64,000 nucleotides of DNA from Chlorogloeopsis sp. ULAP01 (lineage in GTDB: Bacteria > Cyanobacteriota > Cyanobacteriia > Cyanobacteriales > Nostocaceae), in assembly GCF_030381805.1 (NCBI RefSeq), contig NZ_JAUDRH010000007.1, positions 248,001-312,000 of the forward strand, in the 5' to 3' direction. Position 1 is the stretch's first letter. Every line of letters begins with the position of its first letter. This document shows positions 34,176-43,725 of this stretch, one piece after another. A program made the position numbers and the translations under genes. The notes under the pieces are model-generated. The model worked only from the letters and a program-made list of their open reading frames with translations, ran no database searches and was not told the origin of the DNA.

Positions 34176-35129
34176 TTAACTATTGATTTTTGAGGTTTGA
34201 GTGTTCATTATGCGATCGCGGAAATCTTCTACAGTCAGTTTTAACCCCTCTTGTAAAGGAACGGTAGGTTTCCAATTTAACCATGTTTTCGCTTTAGTAA
34301 TATCGGGACGACGGCGGCGCGGATCGTCTGCTGGCAGTGGCTCATACTTAATTTGTGCATCTGGATTAATCAGGTTTTGCACAGCCTGAGCTAATTCGAG
34401 AATTGTGTATTCGTCAGGATTTCCTAAATTTACTGGCCCAATATATTCTCCATTCATCAGCCGTATCAGTCCATCCACAAGGTCTGATACATAGCAAAAG
34501 CTACGGGTTTGCGATCCATCACCATATACTGTCAGAGGAATACCTCGTAATGCTTGCACGACAAAGTTGCTTACTACCCGACCATCATTTTCTAGCATCC
34601 GAGGCCCGTAAGTGTTAAAAATGCGAGCAACTCTAATATCAACTTTATTTTGCCTGTAATAATCAAATGCCAATGTCTCAGCAATACGTTTGCCTTCGTC
34701 GTAGCATGAACGAAGTCCAATGGGATTGACACTACCTCTGTACTCTTCACTTTGGGGATGAACTTCTGGATCACCATAAACTTCACTAGTTGAAGCCAAC
34801 AGGAAGCGAGCCTTAACACGCTTTGCTAACCCCAACATATTTAAGGTTCCCATCACGTTGGTTTTGACAGTTTTAACAGGGTTGTACTGGTAATGTACTG
34901 GAGATGCAGGACAAGCTAAATGGTAAATTTGATCGACCTCTAACCGAATTGGTTCAGTAATATCATGGCGGATTAACTCAAAATAAGGATGATCCAACCA
35001 TTTCAAAATATTTCGCTTATGACCCGTATAAAAATTGTCTAAGCAAATTATTTCATGTCCGTCATTGATTAGTCGGTCGATCAGATGGGAACCAATAAAG
35101 CCGGCACCGCCCGTCACCAAAATTCTCAT
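34176..35129 (-). CDS. UDP-glucuronate decarboxylase (UXS-like SDR)
   Basis: 317 residues of the extended short-chain dehydrogenase family. GGAGFIG (7-13) binds NAD; Ser/Thr 113-115, Tyr143 and Lys147 (SCYDEGK) form the catalytic set. HLACPASPVHYQYNPVKT and GPRMLENDGRVVSNF are characteristic of UDP-xylose synthases rather than of GalE or RmlB. It lies 102 bp upstream of ugd on the same strand and is probably cotranscribed with it. Confidence 0.9.
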   Translation of the reverse strand: MRILVTGGAGFIGSHLIDRLINDGHEIICLDNFYTGHKRNILKWLDHPYFELIRHDITEPIRLEVDQIYHLACPASPVHYQYNPVKTVKTNVMGTLNMLGLAKRVKARFLLASTSEVYGDPEVHPQSEEYRGSVNPIGLRSCYDEGKRIAETLAFDYYRQNKVDIRVARIFNTYGPRMLENDGRVVSNFVVQALRGIPLTVYGDGSQTRSFCYVSDLVDGLIRLMNGEYIGPVNLGNPDEYTILELAQAVQNLINPDAQIKYEPLPADDPRRRRPDITKAKTWLNWKPTVPLQEGLKLTVEDFRDRIMNTQTSKINS

Positions 35130-35651
35130 AGTTTCCTTGGTAGTTGCAGATATTTTTAGCCAGAACTAGGACTTGTGCTTAGATTCACCACTAAAGGTAT
35201 AAAAAACAGCATATGTATTATTATTGAGATAACTAGATATTAGTCAATATTAGTCAATAATTTTTCTTAGACAAGTTTTGTTGTTTATACGTAATTTTTC
35301 AATAATTAAACAATTATTTAAGAAAGTTATCAAATATCTTTTGCAAATATTAAGATTTACATAAATTTTTACTCAATCTTTAAAAAGATTAAAATTCTTC
35401 AATCAATCTTTTTAATTTGAATAAATAATAATGTTAATTCTCAACATTTTGCTACTAATCAATTTACCAATCACAGTTTCACACATATCGACGAAATTTT
35501 GTACGAGTAAAAATTTCTAAAATTTCTAGAAATCTTTGCGGCTAGGAAAATTCCTAATACTTTTCTCGTGAAATCACTCAAAAGCTTAAGCTAGTGGAGA
35601 CGTAGTTCAGTAATTAACAAATTAGCTCTAAAGCCATCTATCTACCGTCTT
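35130..35651. other. AT-rich intergenic region
   Basis: 522 bp between two - strand genes (the UDP-glucuronate decarboxylase start and the antiporter stop). It is very AT-rich, with several TTAATTTTT and TAGTCAATATTAGTCAATA repeats (35227-35250), and no plausible ORF. It should hold the promoter of the UXS/ugd pair. Confidence 0.5.
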
Positions 35652-37790
35652 TTAAACAACTGCTGTAGAGTTAGATATACCTGTTAATAAAGCTGTAGAT
35701 GAACTGTGTTGTGGTTCTCCAAGCATGACAATAGAGCAGGTCAGTTGACTAGCTAACTGAGTTGTAACATCACTAATAGCTAATCCACCCGGACTAGTAC
35801 GATTACGTACAAAAGGCAGTACAACTAAATCATATAATCGTGCTGCTTGCAAAATTGCTTGGGCAACATTTTCATGAGCGATGATTTGAATTTCTGGTGG
35901 ATTAGGCAAAGTTAATTTTGACACCAGTAAAGACAGTTGCGATCGCCTCCATGATATTTTGCTAGAACTAGTACGGCGATCACACACATTTAACACAGTC
36001 ACTTGTGCTTGATTTGCTTCTGCCAGAATTTGAGCAAATTGTACGGGTTGTAATGTTGGTGCGATGATATTTTCCACTGGCACTAAGATACGCTGTATTT
36101 TTTTTGGTGAGTCCACCAGACGTGTGACTGCGACTGGACAGTGAGATGCCCAAAGAACGCCATCAATGACGTTACCGAATAACCGCGCTCTTAACCCAGT
36201 GCGTTTACCCCAACCCATAACAATTAAATTCGCCTTGTGTTCGCGTGCTGCTCTGCTAATTCCTTGTGCAAAAGCATCATCGATCCGTAATAGTGGCTCT
36301 GCTTTTACACCCAAGACTCGACTTAGTGCTGTAGCTTTTGTGAGTAATTTTTCACTCTTTTGCAAAGACGTTTCTAATTGGGGTGCATCCATGTGAGCTG
36401 CGGCAGTGGCAATAGCTAAAGGCATAATTCTGCCATTAGCTTGATATGCTAATAATGCCGCCATCTCAATTAAGTACTGCTGTGTCTGGGGATTGTAAAC
36501 TGGTACGATAATAGTAAAGGGGTTTTTGTCTATTTTTTCAGAATCATTTTCGGGTAGTACTAGTGCAGGTTGTTGTTGAGTTGGTGAAGAAGGCAAACTA
36601 ACAGCAAACTGACTAGTCATGAATGGCCCTAAAGTTGATGTAACCACCATGAGTATAATGGCGCTGTCTAAGACCATTTCTGATAGCAACCCACTCTGAT
36701 ACCCTACTAAAGTTGCAGCCAATGTCACGCCAACCTGAGGCAGTGACAGCGACCACATAGTTAACATTTCTTGCCAGTTGTAGTGGTAAATCAGTTTTGT
36801 CAGTAAAGCCGCGATAAATTTACTAGCTATTAAACCCACAACAACTAAAACAGTTAACTCAAGTGTAGCGATGCTATTAATCAAGCTGGGCAGGTGAATG
36901 AGCAAGCCAAGGTAAACAAAGAAAATAGGAATGAACAGCACGCTACCAGCAAAGACTAATTTTTCTTTAATCGGCCCTTCACCGACAACTTCATTTACAG
37001 CTAAACCTGCTAAAAATGCTCCAAAAATTCTTTCTACCCCAAATAATTGCGCACTTATGACTGCGAAAAACACAGAAAGCAGCACGAACAAAAACTGATT
37101 GCCCTCATCTTCTCCCGATCGCCGCAAAAATTCTTTACCTGCCCAATTACAACCAACTAAAACGATGAATGTGTAAATAGCTAATGAATTCAGTGAAGGA
37201 ATGATCTGCCAAAAGTCCAGGTTTTTGGTATTAACTGCTAAACATAAAGCTAATACCAGTAATGCACCTAGATTAGTAAAAACAGTAGCTCTAACGACTA
37301 CACTAACTGCCTCGTTGTTGATTACTCCAAGACGATTAATTAAGGGATATGCCAAAAGAGTGTAGGAAGCTAGAGTAGAGCCAATTATGGTCGCAGCAAT
37401 CCAGTCAAACTCAAAGCTCCGGCCAATTAAAATGCCTACCACCAAAGGTACACCAAAAGTCAAGCTACTAAAACCTAAAGCTTGCCATTTCTGCTGATGG
37501 CGAAATTGCTCTAGGTTAATTTCTAAACCTGCTACAAACATTAAGTAGATTAATCCAATATTTGCTAACAGGTTTAATATTGGTGAATTGATATGAAATA
37601 TATGCCATCCAGAAGGGCCAAAAACTACCCCTGATAACACTAAACCTACTAATCCCGGTATTCGTAGCCGCTCAAACAGAATTGGTACAACTAAAATAAC
37701 CAATAAGAGAATGGCAAAGGGAATAATGGGTTCTTGGACAAAAACACGGGTACTAGGTTCAATAATCAGAACTTGTGATATCAGTTCCAT
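35652..37790 (-). CDS. Cation/proton antiporter with two USP-like domains
   Basis: 712 residues. Residues about 15-400 form the CPA2 exchanger membrane part (LRIPGLVGLVLSGVVFGP and FGAFLAGLAVNEVV are characteristic). The cytoplasmic half carries two universal-stress-protein-like domains (about 425-555, containing LIVMGWGKRTGLRARLFGNV with the GxxG...G nucleotide-binding pattern, and about 565-695). It is the third antiporter of the window and has the same layout as the one at 5564. ATG at 37790. Ion specificity is not evident. Confidence 0.9.
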   Translation of the reverse strand: MELISQVLIIEPSTRVFVQEPIIPFAILLLVILVVPILFERLRIPGLVGLVLSGVVFGPSGWHIFHINSPILNLLANIGLIYLMFVAGLEINLEQFRHQQKWQALGFSSLTFGVPLVVGILIGRSFEFDWIAATIIGSTLASYTLLAYPLINRLGVINNEAVSVVVRATVFTNLGALLVLALCLAVNTKNLDFWQIIPSLNSLAIYTFIVLVGCNWAGKEFLRRSGEDEGNQFLFVLLSVFFAVISAQLFGVERIFGAFLAGLAVNEVVGEGPIKEKLVFAGSVLFIPIFFVYLGLLIHLPSLINSIATLELTVLVVVGLIASKFIAALLTKLIYHYNWQEMLTMWSLSLPQVGVTLAATLVGYQSGLLSEMVLDSAIILMVVTSTLGPFMTSQFAVSLPSSPTQQQPALVLPENDSEKIDKNPFTIIVPVYNPQTQQYLIEMAALLAYQANGRIMPLAIATAAAHMDAPQLETSLQKSEKLLTKATALSRVLGVKAEPLLRIDDAFAQGISRAAREHKANLIVMGWGKRTGLRARLFGNVIDGVLWASHCPVAVTRLVDSPKKIQRILVPVENIIAPTLQPVQFAQILAEANQAQVTVLNVCDRRTSSSKISWRRSQLSLLVSKLTLPNPPEIQIIAHENVAQAILQAARLYDLVVLPFVRNRTSPGGLAISDVTTQLASQLTCSIVMLGEPQHSSSTALLTGISNSTAVV

Positions 37791-37893
37791 AGGTAGGGCT
37801 TGGAGGGTTAACAGTGAGGCTGCGATTCTCTAAATGCTGGTTTAATTCCAAAATTTTACTTACACTAACGAACATCCACGAGCAAGCAACTAC

Positions 37894-38550
37894 CTATGGG
37901 TGGATTTGACTCAAAATAAACCGTAAGCGATCGTAGTCATCTTTGAGCAACACACTTAGAGTTCTTCCAGCTTTTGTTAGCCATTGTCGATCAGCTTTAC
38001 GCAACTGATATACCTCGCGAATAGCTGCTGCTGTCAAAGACTCTACTGGTGCACTGTTAACACAAAGTAGTGTCCGTAAAAAATCAAACTCTTCAGTGAA
38101 TTTCACGATCGCTTCTGGTTCGCAGCGATAAACTGGTTGATGGATTTGTGGAGGGCGAGGGGGTAGATATTGGTACATCCTATTATTCAAACCTTGAGTC
38201 CCAGAAGCCGTTTTAAACCCCACAATGACTGCACGAAACTCAGTTTTGAGCATAGCAAAAATTTGGGGTTGTTCCTCTCGCAACTCCTGCAAAGATAACC
38301 CCAGAGCGACTGGTCGGTGTACGGAATCTACGGGCATAGTGGTTGCATAATGCACTACAGCATACACTTGATTGCCAGACTCTTCATCTACAGAATAAAC
38401 CCAACTACCGAAGGGAGGCATGGGAGGAAAGCTTAAATCTTCTGGTTCCAAGCACTGGGCTAAAAATTCACAAGTAGAAGTTTCGATCACCTCTGCAAAG
38501 TGGTTAGGATGGCGATCGCCTCTATCAAATTGTGGTAGGGGGAGGCGCAT
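37894..38550 (-). CDS. Cyanobacterial HAS-barrel-like protein
   Basis: 218 residues, no membrane segment. The N-terminus (HPNHFAEVIETSTCEFLAQCL) resembles the HAS-barrel found at the start of HerA-type and F1 ATPases, but there is no Walker A motif, so it is not an ATPase itself. The C-terminal helix LSVLLKDDYDRLRFILSQIHP is well formed. I recall similar proteins only from cyanobacteria; the function is unknown. ndhS and rodA follow on the same strand after short gaps. Confidence 0.6.
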   Translation of the reverse strand: MRLPLPQFDRGDRHPNHFAEVIETSTCEFLAQCLEPEDLSFPPMPPFGSWVYSVDEESGNQVYAVVHYATTMPVDSVHRPVALGLSLQELREEQPQIFAMLKTEFRAVIVGFKTASGTQGLNNRMYQYLPPRPPQIHQPVYRCEPEAIVKFTEEFDFLRTLLCVNSAPVESLTAAAIREVYQLRKADRQWLTKAGRTLSVLLKDDYDRLRFILSQIHP

Positions 38551-38559
38551 AGTAGTTAT

Positions 38560-38637
38560 GGATCATTAGTCACTAGTCATTGGTCATTAGTCATTAGCAA
38601 AGAACAAATGACAAATGACAAGTGACAAAGAACTAAT
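38560..38637. repeat. TCATTAGTC / GACAAATGAC spacer
   Basis: GATCATTAGTCACTAGTCATTGG (38561 onward) faces CAAATGACAAATGACAAGTGAC (38605-38630), a self-complementary spacer outside the ribosomal cluster, which shows that this repeat class is dispersed. Confidence 0.6.
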
Positions 38638-38835
38638 TTATTTTGCTTTTTTACGTCCTGCTGTGGTTTCTACAACTTCTAGTTCCGAAAGGCGAAAGGA
38701 AACTAGTTTGTCCCAGTTACCACCTTCAAACAGTACGGCAACCTTGCCATCACTAACCCGTTGCACGAGTCCTTCATAACGATAATAGATATCTGTCGGA
38801 TTTTTGACGCGAACAGTTGCTCCTGGCAGGATCAT
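38638..38835 (-). CDS. ndhS: NAD(P)H-quinone oxidoreductase subunit S
   Basis: 65 residues. MILPGATVRVKNPTDIYYRYEG and VLFEGGNWDKLVSFRLSELE match NdhS (CRR31/Ssl0352 type), the SH3-like subunit that provides the ferredoxin-docking site of cyanobacterial and chloroplast NDH-1. The short length is normal. No other ndh gene is next to it. Confidence 0.93.
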   Translation of the reverse strand: MILPGATVRVKNPTDIYYRYEGLVQRVSDGKVAVLFEGGNWDKLVSFRLSELEVVETTAGRKKAK

Positions 38836-38946
38836 AATGTGTACCTTCTAGCGTTCCTGTTAATAGCTTAATACTTGTGACTAGTGATTTGTCATTGGTA
38901 ATTTGTGCTTTGTTGCTTGTCAATTATCAATGATCATGACTGTTGA

Positions 38947-40266
38947 CTATGACCAATACTTCTGTTTTTGTCGAAAGTTCGCCACCGATTCTACTACTCC
39001 CAAGGCAATGAAATTTGTCAACATCGCAGAACGCCCATAACTCATCCAAGGAAGAGGAATGCCTGCTACTGGGGCTAAACCTACATTCATACCAATGTTA
39101 ACTATCATCTGGAATACAATCATAGATAAGACACCAATAGCTAACAGTGAGCCAAAGTTGTCTTTAGCAGTTTGGGCAATATGCAATAGGCGCAGACAAA
39201 GTAAGCCAAAGACCAGTAAAACGAGTAAACACCCAATAAAACCAAATTCTTCACCGACAGCAGAGAAAATAAAATCTGTATGCTGTTCAGGAACAAAATT
39301 TAACTGAGTCATTGGGCCTTTAAAAAGTCCCCATCCCCACCACTCACCAGCACCAATAGCAATCCGAGATTGGATTTGGTGATAGGCAGAACCGAGGGGA
39401 TCGGCATTGGGGTTGATAAATGACGTGAGTCGGTCTTTTTGATAATCTTTGAGTAAATACTTCCAAGCAAAAAGTCCTAATTCTCCACCCAACATATTTA
39501 AACCCCATGCCCCAATGGTGCCAAGACCAAATCGCCGCCAGGGGAGAGTCCACCAACCAACAATGCCCATAGCGATTGACCAAACTAACCCCAAAGGACC
39601 GAAAGTTAGGTCTTGTGAGAAAGCGATCGCAAATGGCCAAGGTATGCTAAATAAAATTGCAGCAACAATTGGAGAAATCAGCAATATTAACCAGCCGGGA
39701 TTAGCATTTGCCCAATACAACATCCCCAAGACGATCGCCCCAAATACTAGTGAAGTTGCTAAGTCTGGCTGCAAAAAGACTAATCCCCAAGGAACAGCAG
39801 TGATTGCTAAAGCCCGGAAAACACTATCAAGGCTAGAAGCTGTGCGCTTGTGTAATAAAGCTGCGAGGGTGATAATTATCCCGATTTTGGCAAATTCTGA
39901 GGGTTGAACGTTAAAACCGAAGAAGCCAATCCACCTTTGTGCGCCTTTAGCACTATGACCGATCAGCATGACTGCAATTAGGCTGATGTTGATCAGAGTG
40001 TAGGTAACCCAGTGCCATCGCAGCATATTTTCATAACGGATGCGGGCTAAAATGAGCGCGATCGCACAACCAATTCCACCAATCAGCCAGTGCCACCACC
40101 AATCAGTGAGTCCTTGATTTAATTCCGTACTGCGGATCATGATACCGCCAAATATGGTTAAGCTGATTGGCAAACAAAATAACAACCAGTCTACTTGTTG
40201 CCAAGGTTTTAACCAGTATTTCCAACGTAGCTGGGGAAGCCAGGAACGTGACCTTTTTAACAACAT
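38947..40266 (-). CDS. rodA: RodA-type peptidoglycan glycosyltransferase
   Basis: 439 residues of the SEDS family with about ten membrane segments. GAQRWIGFFGFNVQPSEFAKIG and the extracytoplasmic loop with YHQIQSRIAIGAGEWWGWG are diagnostic; RodA polymerises lipid II with its PBP2 partner during cell elongation. The C-terminal GIPLPWMSYGRSAMLTNFI block is also typical. It lacks mreBCD neighbours in this window. Confidence 0.93.
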   Translation of the reverse strand: MLLKRSRSWLPQLRWKYWLKPWQQVDWLLFCLPISLTIFGGIMIRSTELNQGLTDWWWHWLIGGIGCAIALILARIRYENMLRWHWVTYTLINISLIAVMLIGHSAKGAQRWIGFFGFNVQPSEFAKIGIIITLAALLHKRTASSLDSVFRALAITAVPWGLVFLQPDLATSLVFGAIVLGMLYWANANPGWLILLISPIVAAILFSIPWPFAIAFSQDLTFGPLGLVWSIAMGIVGWWTLPWRRFGLGTIGAWGLNMLGGELGLFAWKYLLKDYQKDRLTSFINPNADPLGSAYHQIQSRIAIGAGEWWGWGLFKGPMTQLNFVPEQHTDFIFSAVGEEFGFIGCLLVLLVFGLLCLRLLHIAQTAKDNFGSLLAIGVLSMIVFQMIVNIGMNVGLAPVAGIPLPWMSYGRSAMLTNFIALGVVESVANFRQKQKYWS

Positions 40267-40311
40267 TAGATAATTTTAGACTTTAGCTTTTAGATTTTAA
40301 ATTTATTGATT

Positions 40312-40405
40312 AGGGACTGGGTACTGGGTATCGGGGATTGGGTACTCGGTACTAGGTACTGGGAAAGAAATTCTTCCTAGTCCCCAGTCACCTGTCCCTA
40401 GTCCT
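40312..40405. repeat. GGGTACTGGGTA / CCTAGTCCCCAGTCACC spacer
   Basis: The gap upstream of rodA begins with repeated GGGACTGGGTACTGGG units and ends with CTAGTCCCCAGTCACCTGTCCCTAGTCC; the halves are complementary. A matching spacer is at 41574-41648. Confidence 0.6.
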
Positions 40406-40411
40406 TATTCC

Positions 40412-41482
40412 CTATGCCAAAGCTGCAACCGATACTTTGCCTGCGATTGTTTGAGCGATCGCTTTAAAAGCTTTAGCGCTGGCTGAACTTGGATCGGCTA
40501 CAACTATTGGTACACCATTGTCACCACCAATTCTGGTGGAAATTTCTAATGGTATACATCCTAACAAAGGTACTCCCAACTCGGTTGCTGTTTTAGAGCC
40601 ACCACCGGAACCAAAAATGTCATACTGCTTATCCGGCAGATCTGGGGGAATAAAATAACTCATGTTTTCTATTATTCCTAAGACGGAAACATTCATCTGT
40701 TGGAACATCCGTAAGCCCTTGCGAGAATCTAACAAAGCTACGGTTTGGGGTGTAGTTACAATTACAGCCCCCGCCATTGGCACCGCTTGTGTCAATGTTA
40801 ACTGAGCATCCCCCGTTCCTGGTGGCATATCTACTATCAAATAATCTAATTCTCCCCATTCCACTTGGTAGAGAAACTGACGAATTACCCCGTTTAGCAT
40901 CGGCCCTCGCCATATCACTGGCTGATCGCGGTCAATCAAAAAGCCCATTGATACTAATTTGACACCATGATTAAAAGCAGGTTCAAGTACTTCTCCTTTT
41001 TCCGAGGAGCGTACTACTATCTGGGCATCAGCTAGTCCTAACATTGTGGGATCGTTGGGGCCATAAATATCGGCGTCAAGCAAACCCACCTTTGCTCCTG
41101 TTTGAGCCAGAGCAACGGCAACATTTACAGCCACCGTACTTTTACCGACACCACCTTTGCCACTGGAAATAGCAATGATATTTTTAACACCAGGAACACC
41201 ATTACGATCAGGTAAACTTTTTTGCTGGGGTGTCTCTGCTGTAACTTCTATCGATACATCCGTAACGCCTGGTAACTTTTTAACAGCCTTTTGACAGTCT
41301 TCAACAATAAATTCACGTAAAGGGCAGGCGGGTGTAGTCAACACCAAGGTGAAGCTGACCTTACCTTCTGTGATTTTAATGTTGCGAATCATGTTCATGT
41401 CTACCAGACTTTTGCGGAGTTCTGGGTCTTGTACCGGTCGCAACACTTCTAAGACCGAGCGAGAATCGAGGACATCATTCAT
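40412..41482 (-). CDS. Mrp/NBP35-type iron-sulfur carrier ATPase
   Basis: 356 residues. An N-terminal MIP18/DUF59 domain (about 9-85, PVQDPELRKSLVDMNMIRNI) precedes the P-loop NTPase part with the deviant Walker A GKGGVGKS (108-115) and DYLIVDMPPGTGD. The family (ApbC/Mrp) helps load Fe-S clusters, needed in quantity by photosystem I and NDH-1. The CxxC pair of some members is not seen. ATG at 41482. Confidence 0.93.
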   Translation of the reverse strand: MNDVLDSRSVLEVLRPVQDPELRKSLVDMNMIRNIKITEGKVSFTLVLTTPACPLREFIVEDCQKAVKKLPGVTDVSIEVTAETPQQKSLPDRNGVPGVKNIIAISSGKGGVGKSTVAVNVAVALAQTGAKVGLLDADIYGPNDPTMLGLADAQIVVRSSEKGEVLEPAFNHGVKLVSMGFLIDRDQPVIWRGPMLNGVIRQFLYQVEWGELDYLIVDMPPGTGDAQLTLTQAVPMAGAVIVTTPQTVALLDSRKGLRMFQQMNVSVLGIIENMSYFIPPDLPDKQYDIFGSGGGSKTATELGVPLLGCIPLEISTRIGGDNGVPIVVADPSSASAKAFKAIAQTIAGKVSVAALA

Positions 41483-41573
41483 AATGTTTTTTACCCTTGC
41501 TTTTTACCCTGACTGCCGCAATTTTTTTTAATAAACAGCAATGATTATCTACTTGGATTTTATCTTTTAGGGG

Positions 41574-41648
41574 TATTAGGGACTAGGGACAGGTGACTGG
41601 GGACTAGAAAGAATTTCTTTCCCAGTACCTAGTACTCAATCCCTAATT
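41574..41648. repeat. TTAGGGACTAGGG / CCCAGTACC spacer
   Basis: GTATTAGGGACTAGGGACAGG at the start is complementary to CCCAGTACCTAGTACTCAATCCC near the end of the 75-bp stretch between the Mrp and SRPBCC genes. Confidence 0.55.
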
Positions 41649-42173
41649 CTAAAAATCAAAACAACCATCCTTAAGAGGTTTACTTTTACCTGAAACTGTT
41701 GACAGAGTATTTTCTTCAACAGCTTGGATTAATGCTTTGGCCACGCGATCAGCATAAGGACGAGACAAAGACCAAATTAAGGGTGATAACCAACCACGTA
41801 ATGTTACAGAATATGACAAACAAGTACCGCAAACTGTAGACTCTATTGTGTAAGTAACCCGTTCTTCGACACCAGGAATCGCTAACACTCTCACGCTCAA
41901 TAACTCTTGGTGATTAACGCGCTCGACAAAAATCCGGATGGGAATTGGTGACCAACGTGTTACAGCCTGGTAAATCAATCCAGGTTTGGGTACCAGTCCG
42001 TAAGGAACGTTAGTACTTTTTAGTAATGGATGCCAAGACACATCAGCCAAGTTAACTAGCTTTTGCCATAGTTCATCAACAGAAGCAGAACTAATCTCAC
42101 GATAAGTTCGCACCAAAGAAGCGCAAAACCGACGACGTTTGCGGTGGATGAATTTGGACAACCAAGCTCGCAT
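41649..42173 (-). CDS. SRPBCC-family protein
   Basis: 174 residues from the ATG at 42173, which has GAGGATT about eight bases upstream; an in-frame TTG at 42245 would add 24 residues. After a basic stretch the sequence follows the START/SRPBCC pattern: SSASVDELWQKLVNLADVSWH, a central beta section and a long C-terminal helix (ADRVAKALIQAVEENTL). The fold binds hydrophobic ligands. No specific role can be read; it is divergent from hemF. Confidence 0.7.
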   Translation of the reverse strand: MRAWLSKFIHRKRRRFCASLVRTYREISSASVDELWQKLVNLADVSWHPLLKSTNVPYGLVPKPGLIYQAVTRWSPIPIRIFVERVNHQELLSVRVLAIPGVEERVTYTIESTVCGTCLSYSVTLRGWLSPLIWSLSRPYADRVAKALIQAVEENTLSTVSGKSKPLKDGCFDF

Positions 42174-42678
42174 CTTCCTAATCCTCCTCGCTACACGCTT
42201 TTTGGTAACTCTGGCATGGTCGGCACTTTGACTGATGTACAGCAAGTCTGGATTTGATACAAAGGCAGCTGCTGTTTAAAGCTTTTAATATAGTTATTAA
42301 ATTTTACTTTTTGTTAGCTTCGTCAACATTCTGATGTCGTAGATGACAACCCTGCAACAGAGACCATTTTTGATAAAAACATTAATCAGTGTCTGATATT
42401 ATTCCTATCTACTGCCCAATTGCACAAGTGCTAATAGACTAATTTGCTGGAAGTTGAACATTCATAGCAAAAAATTTACATAAAGAAAAGAAGTTGAAAA
42501 AAAATCAATCAGTGTACAAGCCTACACGCATTTGAGGGAAAATAACTCTAGTCATGTGCTTGACTTCAAGACAAAGCAAGCTGGGTAACTTTAACTGGTT
42601 TGTTTACTCCTGTTGCCTTTTATTTTCAGTGAAAATTTTTCTTGCTTTTTGGAAATTGTAATTTAGGTTATTGATTTT
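42174..42678. other. Intergenic region between divergent SRPBCC and hemF genes
   Basis: About 505 bp, AT-rich toward hemF. It contains no convincing ORF; a 35-codon ATG frame at 42555 lacks a ribosome site and protein-like composition. Promoters for both divergent genes must lie here, but I cannot assign them. Confidence 0.45.
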
Positions 42679-43725
42679 ATGGTGACTAACTCCCAAAGCC
42701 CAACTTTGTCAACAGAGTCGTTGACTTCTTTGCCGCCGACTGATGCTAAAGCTAGAGTCAGTCAGTTTATGAAAAATTTACAAGACGAAATTACGCAAGC
42801 TTTAGAAAAATTGGACGGAGTGGCTCAGTTTCAAGAAGACTCTTGGGAGCGTCCGGAGGGAGGTGGTGGGCGATCGCGCGTTCTGCGTGAAGGCGCAATA
42901 TTTGAACAAGCTGGTGTAAATTTTTCTGAAGTTTGGGGTTCCCATTTGCCGCCCTCTATTTTGACCCAACGCCCAGAGGCAGCAGGACACAAGTTTTATG
43001 CCACAGGTACTTCACTGGTACTGCATCCCCGTAATCCCTATGTGCCTACTGTTCACTTGAATTATCGTTACTTTGAGGCGGGGCCTGTATGGTGGTTTGG
43101 CGGTGGTGCGGATCTGACTCCCTATTATCCTTTCGCTGAAGATGCAGCCCATTTCCACACCACACTGAAGCAGGCTTGTGATGCCCATCACCCAGAGTAT
43201 TACCCGGTATTTAAACGCTGGTGTGATGAATATTTTTATTTAAAGCATCGCGGCGAAACACGGGGTGTTGGTGGTCTGTTTTTTGATTACCAAGACGGTC
43301 GAGGCACTTTATATCGTGGCCCAAATCCTGATGGTGAAGCAGCTAAATACAGTAACCAAATAGGAGCAATTACACCACGCGGTTGGGAAGATTTGTTTGC
43401 CTTTGCGCAAAGCTGTGGTGGAGCCTTTTTAAGCGCCTACGTACCCATCGTAGAACGGCGGCATAAGATTGAATATGGCGATCGCCAACGAAATTTTCAA
43501 CTATATCGCCGGGGCAGGTACGTAGAATTTAACTTGGTTTATGACCGAGGTACAATTTTTGGCTTGCAAACTAACGGACGTACAGAATCAATTTTGATGT
43601 CCCTACCTCCTCTTGTACGCTGGGAATATGGGTATTATCCCGAACCTGGTACTCATGAAGCTGAATTGTATGAAACTTTTCTCAAACCACAAGATTGGGT
43701 AAACTGGGTACCAAATCACGCTTAA
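42679..43725 (+). CDS. hemF: Oxygen-dependent coproporphyrinogen III oxidase
   Basis: 348 residues. RPEGGGGRSRVLREGAIFEQAGVNFS (given here in parts: GGGGRSRVL and FEQAGVNFSEVWG), HPRNPYVPTVHLNYRYF and WWFGGGADLTPYY are HemF hallmarks. It converts coproporphyrinogen III to protoporphyrinogen IX with O2, serving haem, chlorophyll and bilin synthesis. Length is slightly above the bacterial norm, as usual in cyanobacteria. Stands alone. Confidence 0.97.
   Translation: MVTNSQSPTLSTESLTSLPPTDAKARVSQFMKNLQDEITQALEKLDGVAQFQEDSWERPEGGGGRSRVLREGAIFEQAGVNFSEVWGSHLPPSILTQRPEAAGHKFYATGTSLVLHPRNPYVPTVHLNYRYFEAGPVWWFGGGADLTPYYPFAEDAAHFHTTLKQACDAHHPEYYPVFKRWCDEYFYLKHRGETRGVGGLFFDYQDGRGTLYRGPNPDGEAAKYSNQIGAITPRGWEDLFAFAQSCGGAFLSAYVPIVERRHKIEYGDRQRNFQLYRRGRYVEFNLVYDRGTIFGLQTNGRTESILMSLPPLVRWEYGYYPEPGTHEAELYETFLKPQDWVNWVPNHA

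Noticed and set aside
42555..42662. 35-codon ATG ORF before hemF
   Set aside because: No ribosome site, Cys/Phe-rich random-looking translation, inside the promoter region.
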